Below are positions 1 through 11,559 of a stretch of 64,000 bases of DNA, one piece after another. The DNA is taken from the NCBI GenBank assembly GCA_949825025.1, contig OX463788.1, positions 27,165,036 to 27,229,035 on the forward strand. Reading direction: 5' to 3'. Under the pieces are notes generated by a model. That model was not told the DNA's origin, made no database searches, and saw only the letters and a list, made by a program, of their open reading frames with translations. Numbering within the stretch: position 1 is the stretch's first letter; the number at the start of each line of letters is the position of its first letter. The position numbers were made by a program, and so were the translations under genes. Source of the stretch: Siphlonurus alternatus (lineage: Eukaryota > Arthropoda > Insecta > Ephemeroptera > Siphlonuridae).

Positions 1-257
1 GATCCAATTTCACTCTCAAAAGTGTCACGATCGAGACTTTAAAAAAAAATGCGCCTGCCAAACCACCCCGGGCGTCGTTGCTGCAGTGTTTTGAATATAT
101 TTATCCTGATGACCCCCCCCCCCTTCCTTGAACAAAAACTGCATGGCTACACGCCACTGGCAATTAATTAATACTTATTCTTTATTCTGTCTATAGTGTT
201 TAATTTGCTTATTTTTTGGCTTTTTTATTCATATGAATAATAAATATATAAATGTAT

Positions 258-328
<71 letters not shown>

Positions 329-339
329 TATAGTTTATA
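1..339. other. AT-rich left edge with (AT)n
   Basis: No gene seen. It holds a poly(C) tract near 112-123 and a perfect (AT)n microsatellite at about 267-326. Confidence 0.6.
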
Positions 340-1471
340 CCAGAGAGTGAGTCGTTCACAATTCGTGTTTGATCATTTTCAGTCTCATGGATTTTGCAAT
401 GAAGGGTTGTTTGCAGATAGCTTTGAAATTTAACTTTGTACCAGAGAGCTATAGAGGCTGATAGCTGAAATAAATACCTATAGTTATGACTTTGGTAGCG
501 AATTTTCGATGAAAAATGTTTTTCAACACTTCTGGCCGTTTATTCTAGGGGTCTCGAACCCAAAAATTGCGTTTCGCATCTTTTACGTGATTTAAACTAA
601 AGTGATACAAACATTTTGTGTTCGATGTGAACCAAATTTATATTTTACGGGATAAGTTGCCCTTTTGAATCCAATACATATATGGTGCTATTGAAAAATT
701 AACCAACACACCCGGCTTCCCTTCATTAAAAAAAAAAAAATGAGCTCTAGGCTAGCTAACACAACAAATAATCAATTTAGCATCTTTTTGACATTCCCAT
801 TCATCGATCAGGTTTTATTTTTTATCCCAGTAACAGCTTTCAATTTTTTTTTTATCCGTTTATATTAAGAATTTTAAAATTAAAGGTAGAAAAGAATCAT
901 CCCTTAATTACATTCAAACATTTCAAACCCTTGATGTGAACCGAATTAAAAAATTCAAAAGCTGTTCCTGGGGTAAAAACCGTAAAAAAAAAATAAATAA
1001 TAAAGCCTATAGGCTGATGATTGAATGTCTCTATGTCAAAAAGAACCTATATAAAATACAAATTGATTATTTGATTCGTTATTCTAGCTCATTTTTTAAT
1101 GAATGGTTTTGTTTTAGTTAATTTTTAAATAGCACCATTTGAATCAGAAGAGCATTTTACTTAATTCTAAAATAAAATTTTGGTGCACATCGATTTTTTT
1201 TTTTTATATTAATTTAATTAAACATGAAAATCCCATGAAAGAAATGCAATTCTTGAGTTGACACACACCACACACGACCCCCCCCCCCAGAGGGTGGAAA
1301 AAAAAATCGAAAACTCGCTACCAAAGACCAAAGGTCATAAACAAAGGTATCATATCACAGAGATTATAGGTACAAAGTTTCAAAGCAAACTCCACAAACA
1401 TTCATTGCGAAATCCATGACTGCATGAAAATAATGAAATTGAAACACAGATTGTGACTCGATCACTCTGTG
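340..1471. mobile_element. Foldback DNA element, CAGAGTGAGTC-terminus family
   Basis: The left end CAGAGAGTGAGTC...CACAATTCGTG and the inverted right end (CACAGATTGTGACTCGATCACTCTG) are imperfect terminal inverted repeats of about 200 bp. Both contain a GGATTTYGCAATGAA block and both are flanked by TATA. It has no coding capacity. It shares termini with the element at 11122-14714 and the fragment at 15844. Confidence 0.7.
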
Positions 1472-1486
1472 TATATAACATATATA

Positions 1487-1492
1487 TATATG

Positions 1493-1561
<69 letters not shown>
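1487..1561. repeat. (AT)n microsatellite
   Basis: About 75 bp of alternating T and A. It produces spurious Tyr-Ile ORFs in several frames. Confidence 0.95.
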
Positions 1562-1565
<4 letters not shown>

Positions 1566-1566
<1 letters not shown>

Positions 1567-1990
1567 TGGAGGTACGTGTGGCGCAGTGCGCTTGACCGGG
1601 TCTCGTCAGATCACCGAAGTCAAGCAACGCCACGCGTGGTTAGTAGTTGGATGGGTGACCATTTACAACAAAAACCATGTTTCCCACCCAGGGGTAAAAC
1701 GTTGCGCTTTTCCACTATGTGGTTCCCCTGGCTTTGGACCATTGCACTTCCGGTTCATTGACAAAAGCTGTATAGCGTCCATCCTGGCTGAGGTTTCCAC
1801 GTTTCCCTCAGCCGCAGGCAAATGTCGGGATGGATTTGCAAGGCCGTGGCCGCCCCCGTTCCGGAAGAGCCCGCGAAACGCTCAAGTTAGGGTTTCGGAA
1901 GTTTCGTGGTTTCAAAGTAGTACGTAAGAATTAAGTATTATGTAATAGTAAATAAAAGTACCCAATAGGGTTTTATTTAAAAAAAAAATA
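1566..1990 (+). mobile_element. 5S-rRNA-headed SINE (SINE3 type)
   Basis: Bases ~1580-1665 follow the 5S rRNA internal promoter region (TCGTCAGATCACCGAAGTCA, CAAGCAACG, GTGGTTAGTAGTTGGATGGG). A ~300-bp body with GGCTGAGGTTTCCACG and GGCCGTGGCC and an (AAT)n tail follow. A second copy with the same head and body is at 16333-16820. Confidence 0.85.
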
Positions 1991-2004
1991 ATAATAATAA
2001 TAGA

Positions 2005-2594
2005 TGGCACCCGGCTGTTCTTGACTCATGCTAAACGCTGTGTGGGGAAAGTTCAGTACGCGAAAGTTCAGGTGGGGCTCCACCTGGGGGTTGTTTAATT
2101 ACAGCCCTCAGTCCATATAGCCACTAAGCGGTTATGTAGCCTGAGCTCTTCCTGCTGCCGCGGAGCTCAGAGAGTACCTAGGCAGCAAAATCTCGGCAAT
2201 GCTGGGGACTCTCATAGTTTAACAGCAGACTCTGGGAGGATAAATGCAACGGTCCCTAGCGCAAAATTGTCGGAGGTTGCGTGAAGGAGTCCCCGGATGG
2301 CCAGCGTGATCAGTTTGCCGGCTGCACCTAGTGGTGGGGAGGTCCGCGGGATCGGCCACCTTACCATCAGGGTGGTTTTGAGGGGTAGAAGGAGGCTGCA
2401 CTCATTGGGGAGATGGTCATCGGTGCATCTGAACCCCATTGGGTGGCGGCGGTGGGCCGACGGAATGGCGACTTACTTGACGCAAGTCAGGAGTGGCCGT
2501 GTCGGCGGGGGATGGGTAAATGTGGGTGGGGGGTGGGCGCGAGCGCTATGTGGCGTATTCACTGTGGGTGGGGGACTATTCAGTCTCCTGTCTG
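2005..2594 (+). mobile_element. GC-rich retroposon, copy 1, 5' part
   Basis: Closely matches the first ~560 bp of the copy at 49611-50650, starting TGGCACCYGGCTGTTCTTGA. It is interrupted at 2594 by the 8-kb element; its 3' part resumes at 10646. It is GC-rich in an AT-rich window, with no convincing ORF. The class is unknown; the poly(A) tail argues for retrotransposition. Confidence 0.75.
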
Positions 2595-2606
2595 CCCACG
2601 TCTAAA

Positions 2607-4500
2607 TCTGGACTAGTCTGAGCTGATTGAGGTAGTTCAAATCAGCTCATGCAGTTCAAATGAGCTAATATTCTGGACTGTTTTGAACAGCGAAGTTCAA
2701 ATCAGTTCAAAACAGTTTTTAACTATTCTGAGCTGTTTCCTGCTCAAAATTGCTGCAGTTCAATGCAGTTTGAATTAGTTCATATCAGCTCATAACCTTT
2801 CTGCAGCTCAAAGTAGCTTCGGCTAGCTCAAACTAGTCCTGTATTCCAGGACAGTCCACCGCAGCTCAGAAAGTCCAGTTTAGTTCAAATTAGTCCATTT
2901 AAGCTCAGACGGCCACTGTAGTCCAGGACTGTCCACCGCAGCTCAGACAAGCCAGTTTAGCTCAAACAAGTTCAGCGGCAGTCCAATGCAGCTCAGACAG
3001 TCCAGTTTAGCTCAAACCAGTTTAGCGGCAGTCCAATGCAGCTCAGCAAGTCCAGTCTAGTTCAAATTAGTTTATAAAAGCTCAGACAGTCCACTGCAGC
3101 TCAGACAGTCCCGTTATATCAAATTAGTCCATTTAAGCTCAGACGGCCACTGTAGTCCAGGACTGTCCACCGCAGCTCAGACAGGCCAGTTTAGCTCAAA
3201 CCAGTTCAGCGGCAATGGAATGAAGCTCAGACAGTCCAGTCTAGTTCAAATTAGCCCATTGAAGCTCAGACAGTCCACTGCAGTCCAGGACAGTCCACTG
3301 CAGCTCAGACAGTCCAGTCTAGTTCAAATTAGTCCATTGCAGCTCAGACAGTCCAGTCTAGTTCAAATTAGTCCACTGCAGCTCAGACAGTCCACTGTAG
3401 TCCAGGACAGTCCACCGCAGCTCAGACAGGCCAGTTTAGCTCAAACCAGTTCAGCGGCAGTCCAATGAAGCTCAGACAGTCCAGGACAGTCCATCGCAGC
3501 TCAGACAGTCCAGTCTAGTTCAAATTAGTCCACTGCAGCTCAGACAGTCCACTGTAGTCCAGGACAGTCCACCGCAGCTCAGACAGGCCAGTTTAGCTCA
3601 AACCAGTTCAGCGGCAGTCCAATGAAGCTCAGACAGTCCAGGACAGTCCACTGCAGCTCAGACAGTCCAGTCTAGTTCAAATTAGTCCATTGCAGCTCAG
3701 ACAGTCCAGTCTAGTTCAAATTAGTCCATTGAAGCTCAGACAGTCCACTGTAGTCCAGAACAGCCACCGCAGCTCAGACAAGCCAGTTTAGCTCAAACCA
3801 GTTCAGCAGCAGTCCAATGGAGCTCAGACAGTCCAGGACAGTCCATTGCAGCTCAGACAGTCCAGTCTAGTTCAAATTAGTCCACTGCAGCTCAGACAGT
3901 CCACTCTAGTCCAGGACAGTCCACCGCAGCTCAGACAGGCCAGTTTAGCTCAAACCAGTTCAGCGGCAGTCCAATGAAGCTCAGACAGTCCAGGACAGTC
4001 CATCGCAGCTAAGACAGTCCAGTCTAGTTCAAATTAGTCCATTGAAGCTCAGACAGTCCACTGTAGTCCAGAACAGCCACCGCAGCTCAGACAGGCCAGT
4101 TTAGCTCAAACCAGTTCACCGGCAGTCCAATGGAGCTCAGACAGTCCAGGACAGTCCATCGCAGCTCAGACAGTCCAGTCTAGTTCAAATTAGTCCATTG
4201 AAGCTCAGACAGTCCACTGCAGTCCAGGACAGTCCACCGCAGCTCAGACAGTCCAGTTTAGCTCAAAAACCAGTTCAGCGGAAGTCCAATGCAGCTGAGA
4301 GAGTCCAGTCTAGTTCAAATGAATTAATTGAAGCTCAGACAGTCCAGTTTAGATCAAATCAGTTCTGCGGCAGTCCAATGCAGCTCAGACAGTCCAGTCC
4401 AGTTCAAATTATTTAACTGCAATGATGAGAAGTTCAGACAGTCCACTGCAGTCCAGGACAGTCCACCGCAGCTCAGACAGCCCAGTCTAACTCATGTACC
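2607..4500 (+). repeat. Left array of AG(T/C)(T/C)CA words, ~10-bp phased
   Basis: About 1.9 kb of degenerate 9-10-mers of form AGTCCANNNN, AGCTCANNNN or AGTTCANNNN, organised into higher-order units of ~100-130 bp that recur many times between 3200 and 4450. The apparent LRQSS/QISPL proteins across it are by-products of the repeat. Confidence 0.9.
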
Positions 4501-4559
4501 CTAGCTTCTCTGAGTTGCTAGCTTAATTAAACTAGTCCACACACACTATATATAATATA

Positions 4560-4716
<157 letters not shown>

Positions 4717-4719
4717 GGA

Positions 4720-5290
4720 TATAACCGCAGTCTAAATAAATTAATTATTTCACAATTTTAATTATATTGCCATAGTTATATATGCTCACATTTACACTGT
4801 ACACGGGATATATATTAATTATGTGATAAAAATTACATATAATTTTTTAATTAAAATAGTTTAAAATATTAATTGAATAAATTATTTTGAGTAAAAGTAT
4901 TATATATTACTTAAACTTAAGATACTTATAATATAATATTTTGTACCCTATTAAGACTTTTATGTTAAGAAATAACGCGCGTGCGTGTATTTTTTGAGCA
5001 CTATATACTACTATATAGTTATCACATATATTGACGTACGTACCGTTCTCCTCAATAAAATATAAAATATTATACATTATAATTAAGCTCCACATACCAT
5101 TAACCGTATAATACACAAACATACTGTACAATCATAGCGTAGATATATAAAATATATATACATATATATATATTATATTTATATTATACTGTATATGTAC
5201 GTCTCTGTTCAAATATATAGGATCGAGGTTTTAGATTTATTAATTAATAAACCATTATTTGAAGATTTAGCGCTGTTGATTTAGCGCAGG
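4720..5290. other. AT-rich interior of the 8-kb element
   Basis: No gene, RNA or repeat recognised beyond short AT runs. Confidence 0.5.
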
Positions 5291-5295
5291 TCTCT

Positions 5296-6420
5296 GATTG
5301 GTTGGATTTTTTTACATTAATGCACCGCGCGCTCCGCGCCATGGCGATGCGACTTCCCGAGCGGCCCAAATATTTGTATTTTCTTGGTCCTCAAGCGGTT
5401 GTTTCAGGAAGTTTCAATTTTTTTCTCAAGTTTTTTTATAATATCAGCTTCTTAGGAAAAACATGGCGACTTCAATACGGCAGCGGAATGGCGCTTATCG
5501 TCGTCTCGATAATTATTTCTTATATTTTATTTATTGAAGAGTTATAAATGTGTGTGCAACTTTTTTAAGCTCTTATTGTGACTGCAAGAACTGTATCACC
5601 ACTATATAATGAAGACAAGAGATGGATTCATCCTGATATGAACGAACGAAGTAAAGGTTAGTACATGACCAAAATATCGGAACATTAGGCGTTGTTTATG
5701 TCCCGTTTTCATCAGTTCTGTTGCAGGATGTAATTTTTCGTTCTCTTTTGGCTATTCTGCATGTGTAACCTATTAATATAGTAATTACCGATATATGCAT
5801 GTTTATAGCTATTTTTTTCGTGTTACAGCAGAAACAAGCCTGCAGCTGGCCAGGCCTGGACCAACCCATTGGATTTGCATGCCAAGGAGGAGAAAATCTC
5901 TCCCGCGGAGTGGAAAACTCGAGCCTGGGACCATTTTGTGACAACTGTCAAATCTGTTATATGTAAAATTTCTTAAATACAAGTTATAAAACCCATTTTC
6001 TCTGTGTTCTTTTGTACATAATCATAAAATAGTAAGCAAATTAATTAAAAAATAAACCGGAAGTGGAAGCCATTTTTATTTAGTGTAAGAAAATGAATAA
6101 CGCAAAGCGCAACTTGACAAAGCTCGACCGACGCGCCACCTGGTGGTTGTTTCCGATAACATTTTCATGCTAATTGTACATATTTCGTTACATACAGAAG
6201 ATGATCGGCCGTGCTCCGCGCAGGATCCGCACTTCCGCTTCCGCAGCATTTGAAATCTTTACCGGCTTTTCAGCTGTTTTCTATTATTGTCGTGATTTCG
6301 GTGATTTCTTGTATGGTATCATTAGTAGTCACAGATATTCTTATTTTTAAGTGGTTCCTTGGTGCTCTTAACCTATAATCATCTATGAAGGTAAGAATTT
6401 ACGTACATAGAGTCTATACA
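5296..6420 (+). other. Less AT-rich, exon-like stretch inside the 8-kb element
   Basis: CpG-containing sequence with splice-like boundaries. A segment ends GAACGAAGTAAAG|GTTAGT (5656-5657). A segment after GTGTTACAG (5828) encodes in one frame a Cys-containing stretch including GFACQGGEN and FCDNCQICYM before a stop at 5965. A later ATGAAG|GTAAGA occurs at 6386-6391. The frames do not join unambiguously and no domain is recognised. It could be a captured gene fragment or the remains of an element-encoded gene. Confidence 0.3.
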
Positions 6421-6939
6421 TTAAATATCAGGGTCAAAAGTTGATCGGAAAATTTTGTTCTGTTCTTGCCATGGGAGTTTGGCATATCTGTCCTAGGTTT
6501 AGGCTACCTACTAGAACTAGAAGTGACGTTCTTCAGCCCTGTTCCTCCTCTGTACGTGGAAAAATACAAAGGATAGTCCTAAAGGCTGAAATGTAAGAAA
6601 AATGGGCATAAGTTAAATTTTGGTCTATCAATATTTGCGATACCGGTAAGTGCCAATTTTATCACACATTTCTTACACAGTTTCTTTTCATTTTGACATT
6701 TTAATAGCAAAATTCAGCTGCATGTAGTACAGTATAATATATACATACAGTATGCATATACTCTATGTTTTTTTTTTTGCCAGTAGAATTTTTACAACGT
6801 TCTCGATCCTTATAAATGAGTATATATACGCAAATGATCAACAGAATGATGGTGATAAAATCTATATATTATGTATGCATACAATACGTACTGTGTATAT
6901 AATATAGGGCATATCATATACTTATGCATACAGTGCATA

Positions 6940-8590
6940 CCCAGTGACCACATGGACATCCCGGGGACCTTGCGAACATCCCCGCAAGATCCCCCAACAT
7001 CCCTGAACGTTTTACGTGCTAGTTTTCAAAACCCTTTAACTTTAAACATGTTTTCCGTGTTCTAAAAACGGTTTTAGCTACACTTCGAAAATAATTTTCT
7101 AGGTTTTTTAATATTTTTATGAAAGTCTCTCAGAACATCCCCTATGGGGATGCAACACGGCTGTCCCTTGAACATCCCCGGGGGACTTTGAAAGGACCCT
7201 TTAGTCAATTTTTTCATTAAAATCATAATATGTGCTGTTCATTATTATGTACTGATTTTAAAAATATACAAATATAGTTAATATTATTTAAAATATTATA
7301 TGAAAATATTAATATTTAAAATAAGACGTGAAATTTTACTTAATATTAAGGCTTAACCTGAGAAATTTGGACGAAAAATTCGCTACAACAGATTTTCTTC
7401 AAATTAATTTGGTGGACTCACAACAATCGTCAAATTAGCTCTGAATTTTTTCGGAATTTTTTAACCGTTGGTTTAATTATAATTAATTTATTTAAATGAG
7501 AATTTTGTATCCTTCCAATGTTAAATTTGTTAATTAGCATTGCAAAAAAACTATACAACAGATTCTTTTACTTTTTTTTTTTACTAAAGCCTAATTTTTT
7601 AGACTATTTTTCTGAATTGTTTTCATATATTTTGAACCGTGGCGATGACCGTTTCCTATATGTGATGAGAAATGTGGCAACGTTTTCAAGGACTGATGTC
7701 ACCACCCCCTCCTAAAAATTTAAGCTCATTCCAATGCAAACAGTGTTGCCACTATAGCCACGCCTCTTGACCTTGACAGACAAATTCTCAGGTTATACCT
7801 TAAAGTGCGTAATTTGCACAGAAAAATATTTTTTTTTAATAACATATACTCGTAGATAAAAATATCTATGAAAAATAAACAAGGTCCCATCAAAGTCCCC
7901 CGGGGATTTTAGAGGGACACGCTTGAACGTCCCACAATAAATGTCCTCGGAGGGACCTTTAAAAATTTCTAAAAAATTAAAAATATTTTTTTTTTAATGT
8001 CAAAGTCTGTTAACAATTAGAGATGCATTTGAGCGTTGCAATTTATAATTTATTAATGAATAAACATTTTTTAATTAAAATTATAAAATTTTATTTTAAA
8101 TAAATTTAAATCTCAATATATTTAATGATGTATTAAATAATAACAATCTCCCAATGTACCAGTTTGCTTAAATAAATAAAAAAACGCAACTTCGCTCGTA
8201 ATATTAAAATATCATACAACACCCAAAACTTTACAATTTATGTACCCAAACAAACCACACTTTAGTAACGAAGAGCAATATCCAAGTTGTCTACGACGTC
8301 GTCTATCAACCAAAAGGTCCGAGTTCGATTCCCGACGCACCCAAATTTTTTATTTGGTAATCTTGTAGTCCTCATTCTAAAAGACCCTAAACTTCTTTAA
8401 TATAAATTTTAAGATGAATTAATACATAATTGGCAAGTGAAAATTAGGGAACATCCCCGAGGGATGTCCACAAGACGTCCGCAGGGACGTCCTTTTTTGA
8501 TGGACATGGGGGATGTCCTTGGGGACGTCCAACGGGGACCTTAGAGGGATGTCCCAGGGGCGTCCCGGGGACGTCCATGTGGTCACTGGG
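6940..8590. mobile_element. TA-flanked DNA element with GGGACGTCC subterminal motifs
   Basis: Perfect terminal inverted repeats CCCAGTGACCACATGGAC / GTCCATGTGGTCACTGGG, each flanked by TA (6938-6939, 8591-8592), the target signature of the Tc1/mariner group. Subterminal DNA at both ends is dense in CATCCC, GGGGAC and GACGTCC motifs. No transposase ORF is seen, so it is non-autonomous. It is nested in the 8-kb element. Confidence 0.8.
8275..8343 (+). pseudogene. tRNA-like sequence
   Basis: Contains a good B box (GAGTTCGATTCC), a preceding anticodon-arm-like segment and a 3' stretch ending CGCACCC. The A-box region and acceptor pairing are weak. It is probably a tRNA pseudogene or SINE head inside the TA-flanked element. 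Confidence 0.4.
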
Positions 8591-8592
8591 TA

Positions 8593-9377
8593 AAATTTCG
8601 TGTTGTTTATTTCATTATGCTGTTTTCACCAATAAGAATTAATTAAGCAATAATGTATATGCATACTTTATGCATATATTATAAGTACCGGTATTTATCC
8701 TGCAATGGATTATATCCCATGTTGTCCACCTACACCTATCATAATTAATAGGCATTCACATATATATCAGCTGCCAGCATGTTAGATTTTAGAAATTTAT
8801 CTGTGAGCTAGCAAACTAATTAAATATATTCATTGTGTTTGCATACTGTATGTAGAATTAGATATTATTTTTTTTTTTTTTTTAGTTTTTAGTACTGTAT
8901 GCCTTGAGTTATAACTGTTATAATGAATAATTTTATATGATACAAGTTTAGTGTTTAAAATAAAAGCGATCGTCAGTCCATATAATATTGAGCTCATGTG
9001 TATATAATCTTATTTCAACTCTATGAGATCTCAGGTGAGATGTCTCACATTTCTCACCGAGTTCACCTGCATGGCCACAAAAATAGACAGCGTTGCCAAA
9101 TGCGTGATGAGTGATCAAGCTATTCAACTTATAAATCATGCTCTATCTTTCATGCACTATAATAATAATTGTACAATTGGTACAGTACAAATATTGCACT
9201 GCATATTCACTAGGTTTGCATGGCATTTATTAATAATTATCTATTGACGACGGAAATTGTTATTTTTATGGGCGTTACCAACATAATCGTGTTAAATATT
9301 ATTGTGTTTCCAGAGATAATTTAAAGTATGTTTACAGGTCCATTTTGGTCCATTGATAAAAAGTAAAGGTGTCCATC
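8593..9377. other. Unassigned interior of the 8-kb element
   Basis: AT-rich with a poly(T) tract near 8868-8883. No supported feature. Confidence 0.4.
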
Positions 9378-9539
9378 TTGACTGCAATATGTTCTATAGT
9401 AGAACCATCTTATGATCAGCGCTGTCACTTTGACGAAGCAAGCCGGCGGCTGCAGGCTGAATACCAGCTGCCGGCTTGCCTCGTCAAAGTGACAGCGCTG
9501 ATCATAAAATGGTTCTACTATAGAACATATTGCAGTCAA
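9378..9539. repeat. 162-bp near-perfect hairpin
   Basis: Two ~75-bp arms (TTGACTGCAATATGTTCTAT ... and its reverse complement) around a short GCTGAATACC-type loop. It is likely a foldback MITE and sits immediately before the right word array. Confidence 0.9.
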
Positions 9540-9545
9540 GTTGGA

Positions 9546-10375
9546 ATTTTTTTAGCTAGGCTGGACTATTCTGAACTAGAATGGACTGCCCTGGACTGCA
9601 GTACAGCTGCTACAGTGCTTTGGACTTTTTTGAGCTAGGCTGGACTATTCTGAACTAGAATGGACTGCCCTGGACTGCAGTACAGCTGCTACAGTGCTTT
9701 GCACTTTTTTGAGCTAGGCTGGACTATTCTGAACTAGAATGGACTGCCCTGGACTGCAGTACAGCTGCTATTGTGCTTTGGAATTTTTGAGCTAGGCTGG
9801 ACTATTCTGAACTAGAATGGACTGCCCTGGACTGCAGTACAGCTGCTACAGTGCTTTGGACTTTTTTGAGCTAGGCTGGACTATTCTGAACTAGAATGAA
9901 CTGCCCTGGACTGCAGTACAGCTGCTATTGTGCTTTTGACTTTTTTGAGCTAGGCTGGACTATTCTGAACTAGAATGAACTGCCCTGGACTGCAGTACAG
10001 CTGCTATAGTGCTTTGGACTTTTTTGAGCTAGATTGGACTATTCTGAACTAGAATGAACTGCCCTGGACTGCAGTACAGCTGCTACAGTGCTTTGGACTT
10101 TTTTGAGCTAGGCTGGACTAATCTGAACTAGAATGAACTGCCCTGGACTGCAGTACAGCTGCTATAGTGCTTTGGACTTTTTTGAGCTAGGCTGGACTAT
10201 TCTGAACTAGAACGGACTGCCCTGGACTGCAGTACAGCTGCTACAGTGCTTTGGACTTTTTTGAGCTAGGCTGGACTAATCTGAACTAGAATGGACTGCC
10301 CTGGACTGCAGTACAGCTGCTATAGTGCTTTGGACTTTTTGAGCTAGGCTGGACTATTCTGAACTAGAATGGACT
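9546..10375 (-). repeat. Right array, 79-bp tandem repeat of the same words
   Basis: About ten 79-bp units (GAGCTAGGCTGGACTATTCT ... GCTTTGGAC). Read on the - strand each unit is AGTCCANNNN, AGTTCANNNN or AGCTCANNNN words at 10-bp steps, the same vocabulary as the left array but inverted. Degenerate words continue to about 10640. Confidence 0.92.
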
Positions 10376-10645
10376 GTTGCATGTATAGCAGCAATGAACT
10401 AGTTTGAGCTATAATGGACTGCCTGAGTATCAACGTAAACGAGCTAGTTTGAGCTAGGCTGGACTGTTCTGAGCTGTATTGTCTGGACTGCTATGAGCTA
10501 TTTACAACTGTGGCCAGTTCAAAATTGGTAGCTCAAACAGTTCAAAACCGGCCAATTTTATACTGTTTACAACTATCTGAACTAGCATAATTTTGAACTG
10601 ATCTGAACTGCTGCAGTTCAGATGTAGTCCAGATTTAGACGTGGG

Positions 10646-10908
10646 TGTCTCTCTCGAGAGCTTACCGAACGGGTGGGTATATAAAGCACTAATGCCCGAC
10701 CCCACAGTGAACGGCGCTCGCGGACGGGTCATGGGGACCGGGGAGAGGGTGCAAAGCTCGGTCATGGTGGGGCTGATGGTCACTGCGGTGACACTTTCCA
10801 TTTGTTTAAGCCCGGGGGTATTGGATCCGGGGCGAATGGATGTGATTCCGTGGAGGCTGGGTAACACCATGGTCGAAATTCTGGCACTCCAAGGGAAAAA
10901 AAAAAAAA
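10646..10908 (+). mobile_element. GC-rich retroposon, copy 1, 3' part with poly(A)
   Basis: Matches about 50355-50575 of the second copy (CAGTGAACGGCGCTCGCGGA; GATGGTCACTGCGGTGACAC; GTGGAGGCTGGGTAACACCA) and ends CCAAGGG followed by 13 A. It completes the 5' part at 2005-2594. Confidence 0.75.
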
Positions 10909-10918
10909 ATTAATAATA

Positions 10919-10962
<44 letters not shown>

Positions 10963-11559
10963 ATATATAAAATATTATTGACACATATTTACTATTTTTT
11001 TACTATAAATTATAATATGTAATATTATATTTTGTCAAATTAATAGCTTCGATCGTCATTATAAAAAAAGTTCAAGTTGATGAAATAAATATTGACGCGT
11101 ACGTTCCCCGATCACTAAATATACAGAGTGAGTCACAATTCGTGTGTCATTTCTATCCTCTAATTTGGAATTGCAAAAGTGCTTGTAGAAAATTTCGTAC
11201 AGTGGTAGCTGAGGGTTGTTTGTTTTATGTTCTGGTGGTGAAAATTTTTTCCCACCCTTATTTCATCCCTTCTGGGGGGTGGGTTCCCGTTTTTTACAAA
11301 ACCCTTATGGGCTTACAATGTTAATGAAAAAGAGATTAAAAAATTTTCGAATTTCAGTCTGAAAATTTCAAACTAGGGGTTTTCGAGTATGAGAAAAACA
11401 GCGGTGACATTAATTTTTTACTGCCGTTGACCCTTGACCCTTCGCAGGGTCAGAATTTGTCTCTCACAGGCCCTCTTTTTTTAATTTTCACATTATCTTC
11501 ATGTTGGAAAGCTTTTAAGCGTTTTCAAGCATGGTAAAACCAATGAAAGACCTATCAAA

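Noticed and set aside
1364..1927. Tyr-Ile-rich ORFs on both strands (also 15058, 34546, 63709)
   Set aside because: Translations of (AT)n microsatellites.
2212..2616. Overlapping GC-rich ORFs in the retroposon
   Set aside because: Several frames are open on both strands because of composition. Copy 2 does not preserve any one of them.
3220..4416. ORFs with repeating LRQSS/QISPL units resembling a repeat protein
   Set aside because: They arise from the ~10-bp word array; the reading frame is set by repeat length and the array is mirrored non-coding at 9.5-10.4 kb.
8275..8343. Functional tRNA gene
   Set aside because: The B box is good, but acceptor stem and A box do not form a convincing cloverleaf. 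Kept only as tRNA-like.
9546..10375. CRISPR-like regular array
   Set aside because: The 79-bp units are tandem and contiguous with no unique spacers, in a eukaryotic genome. They are satellite-like.
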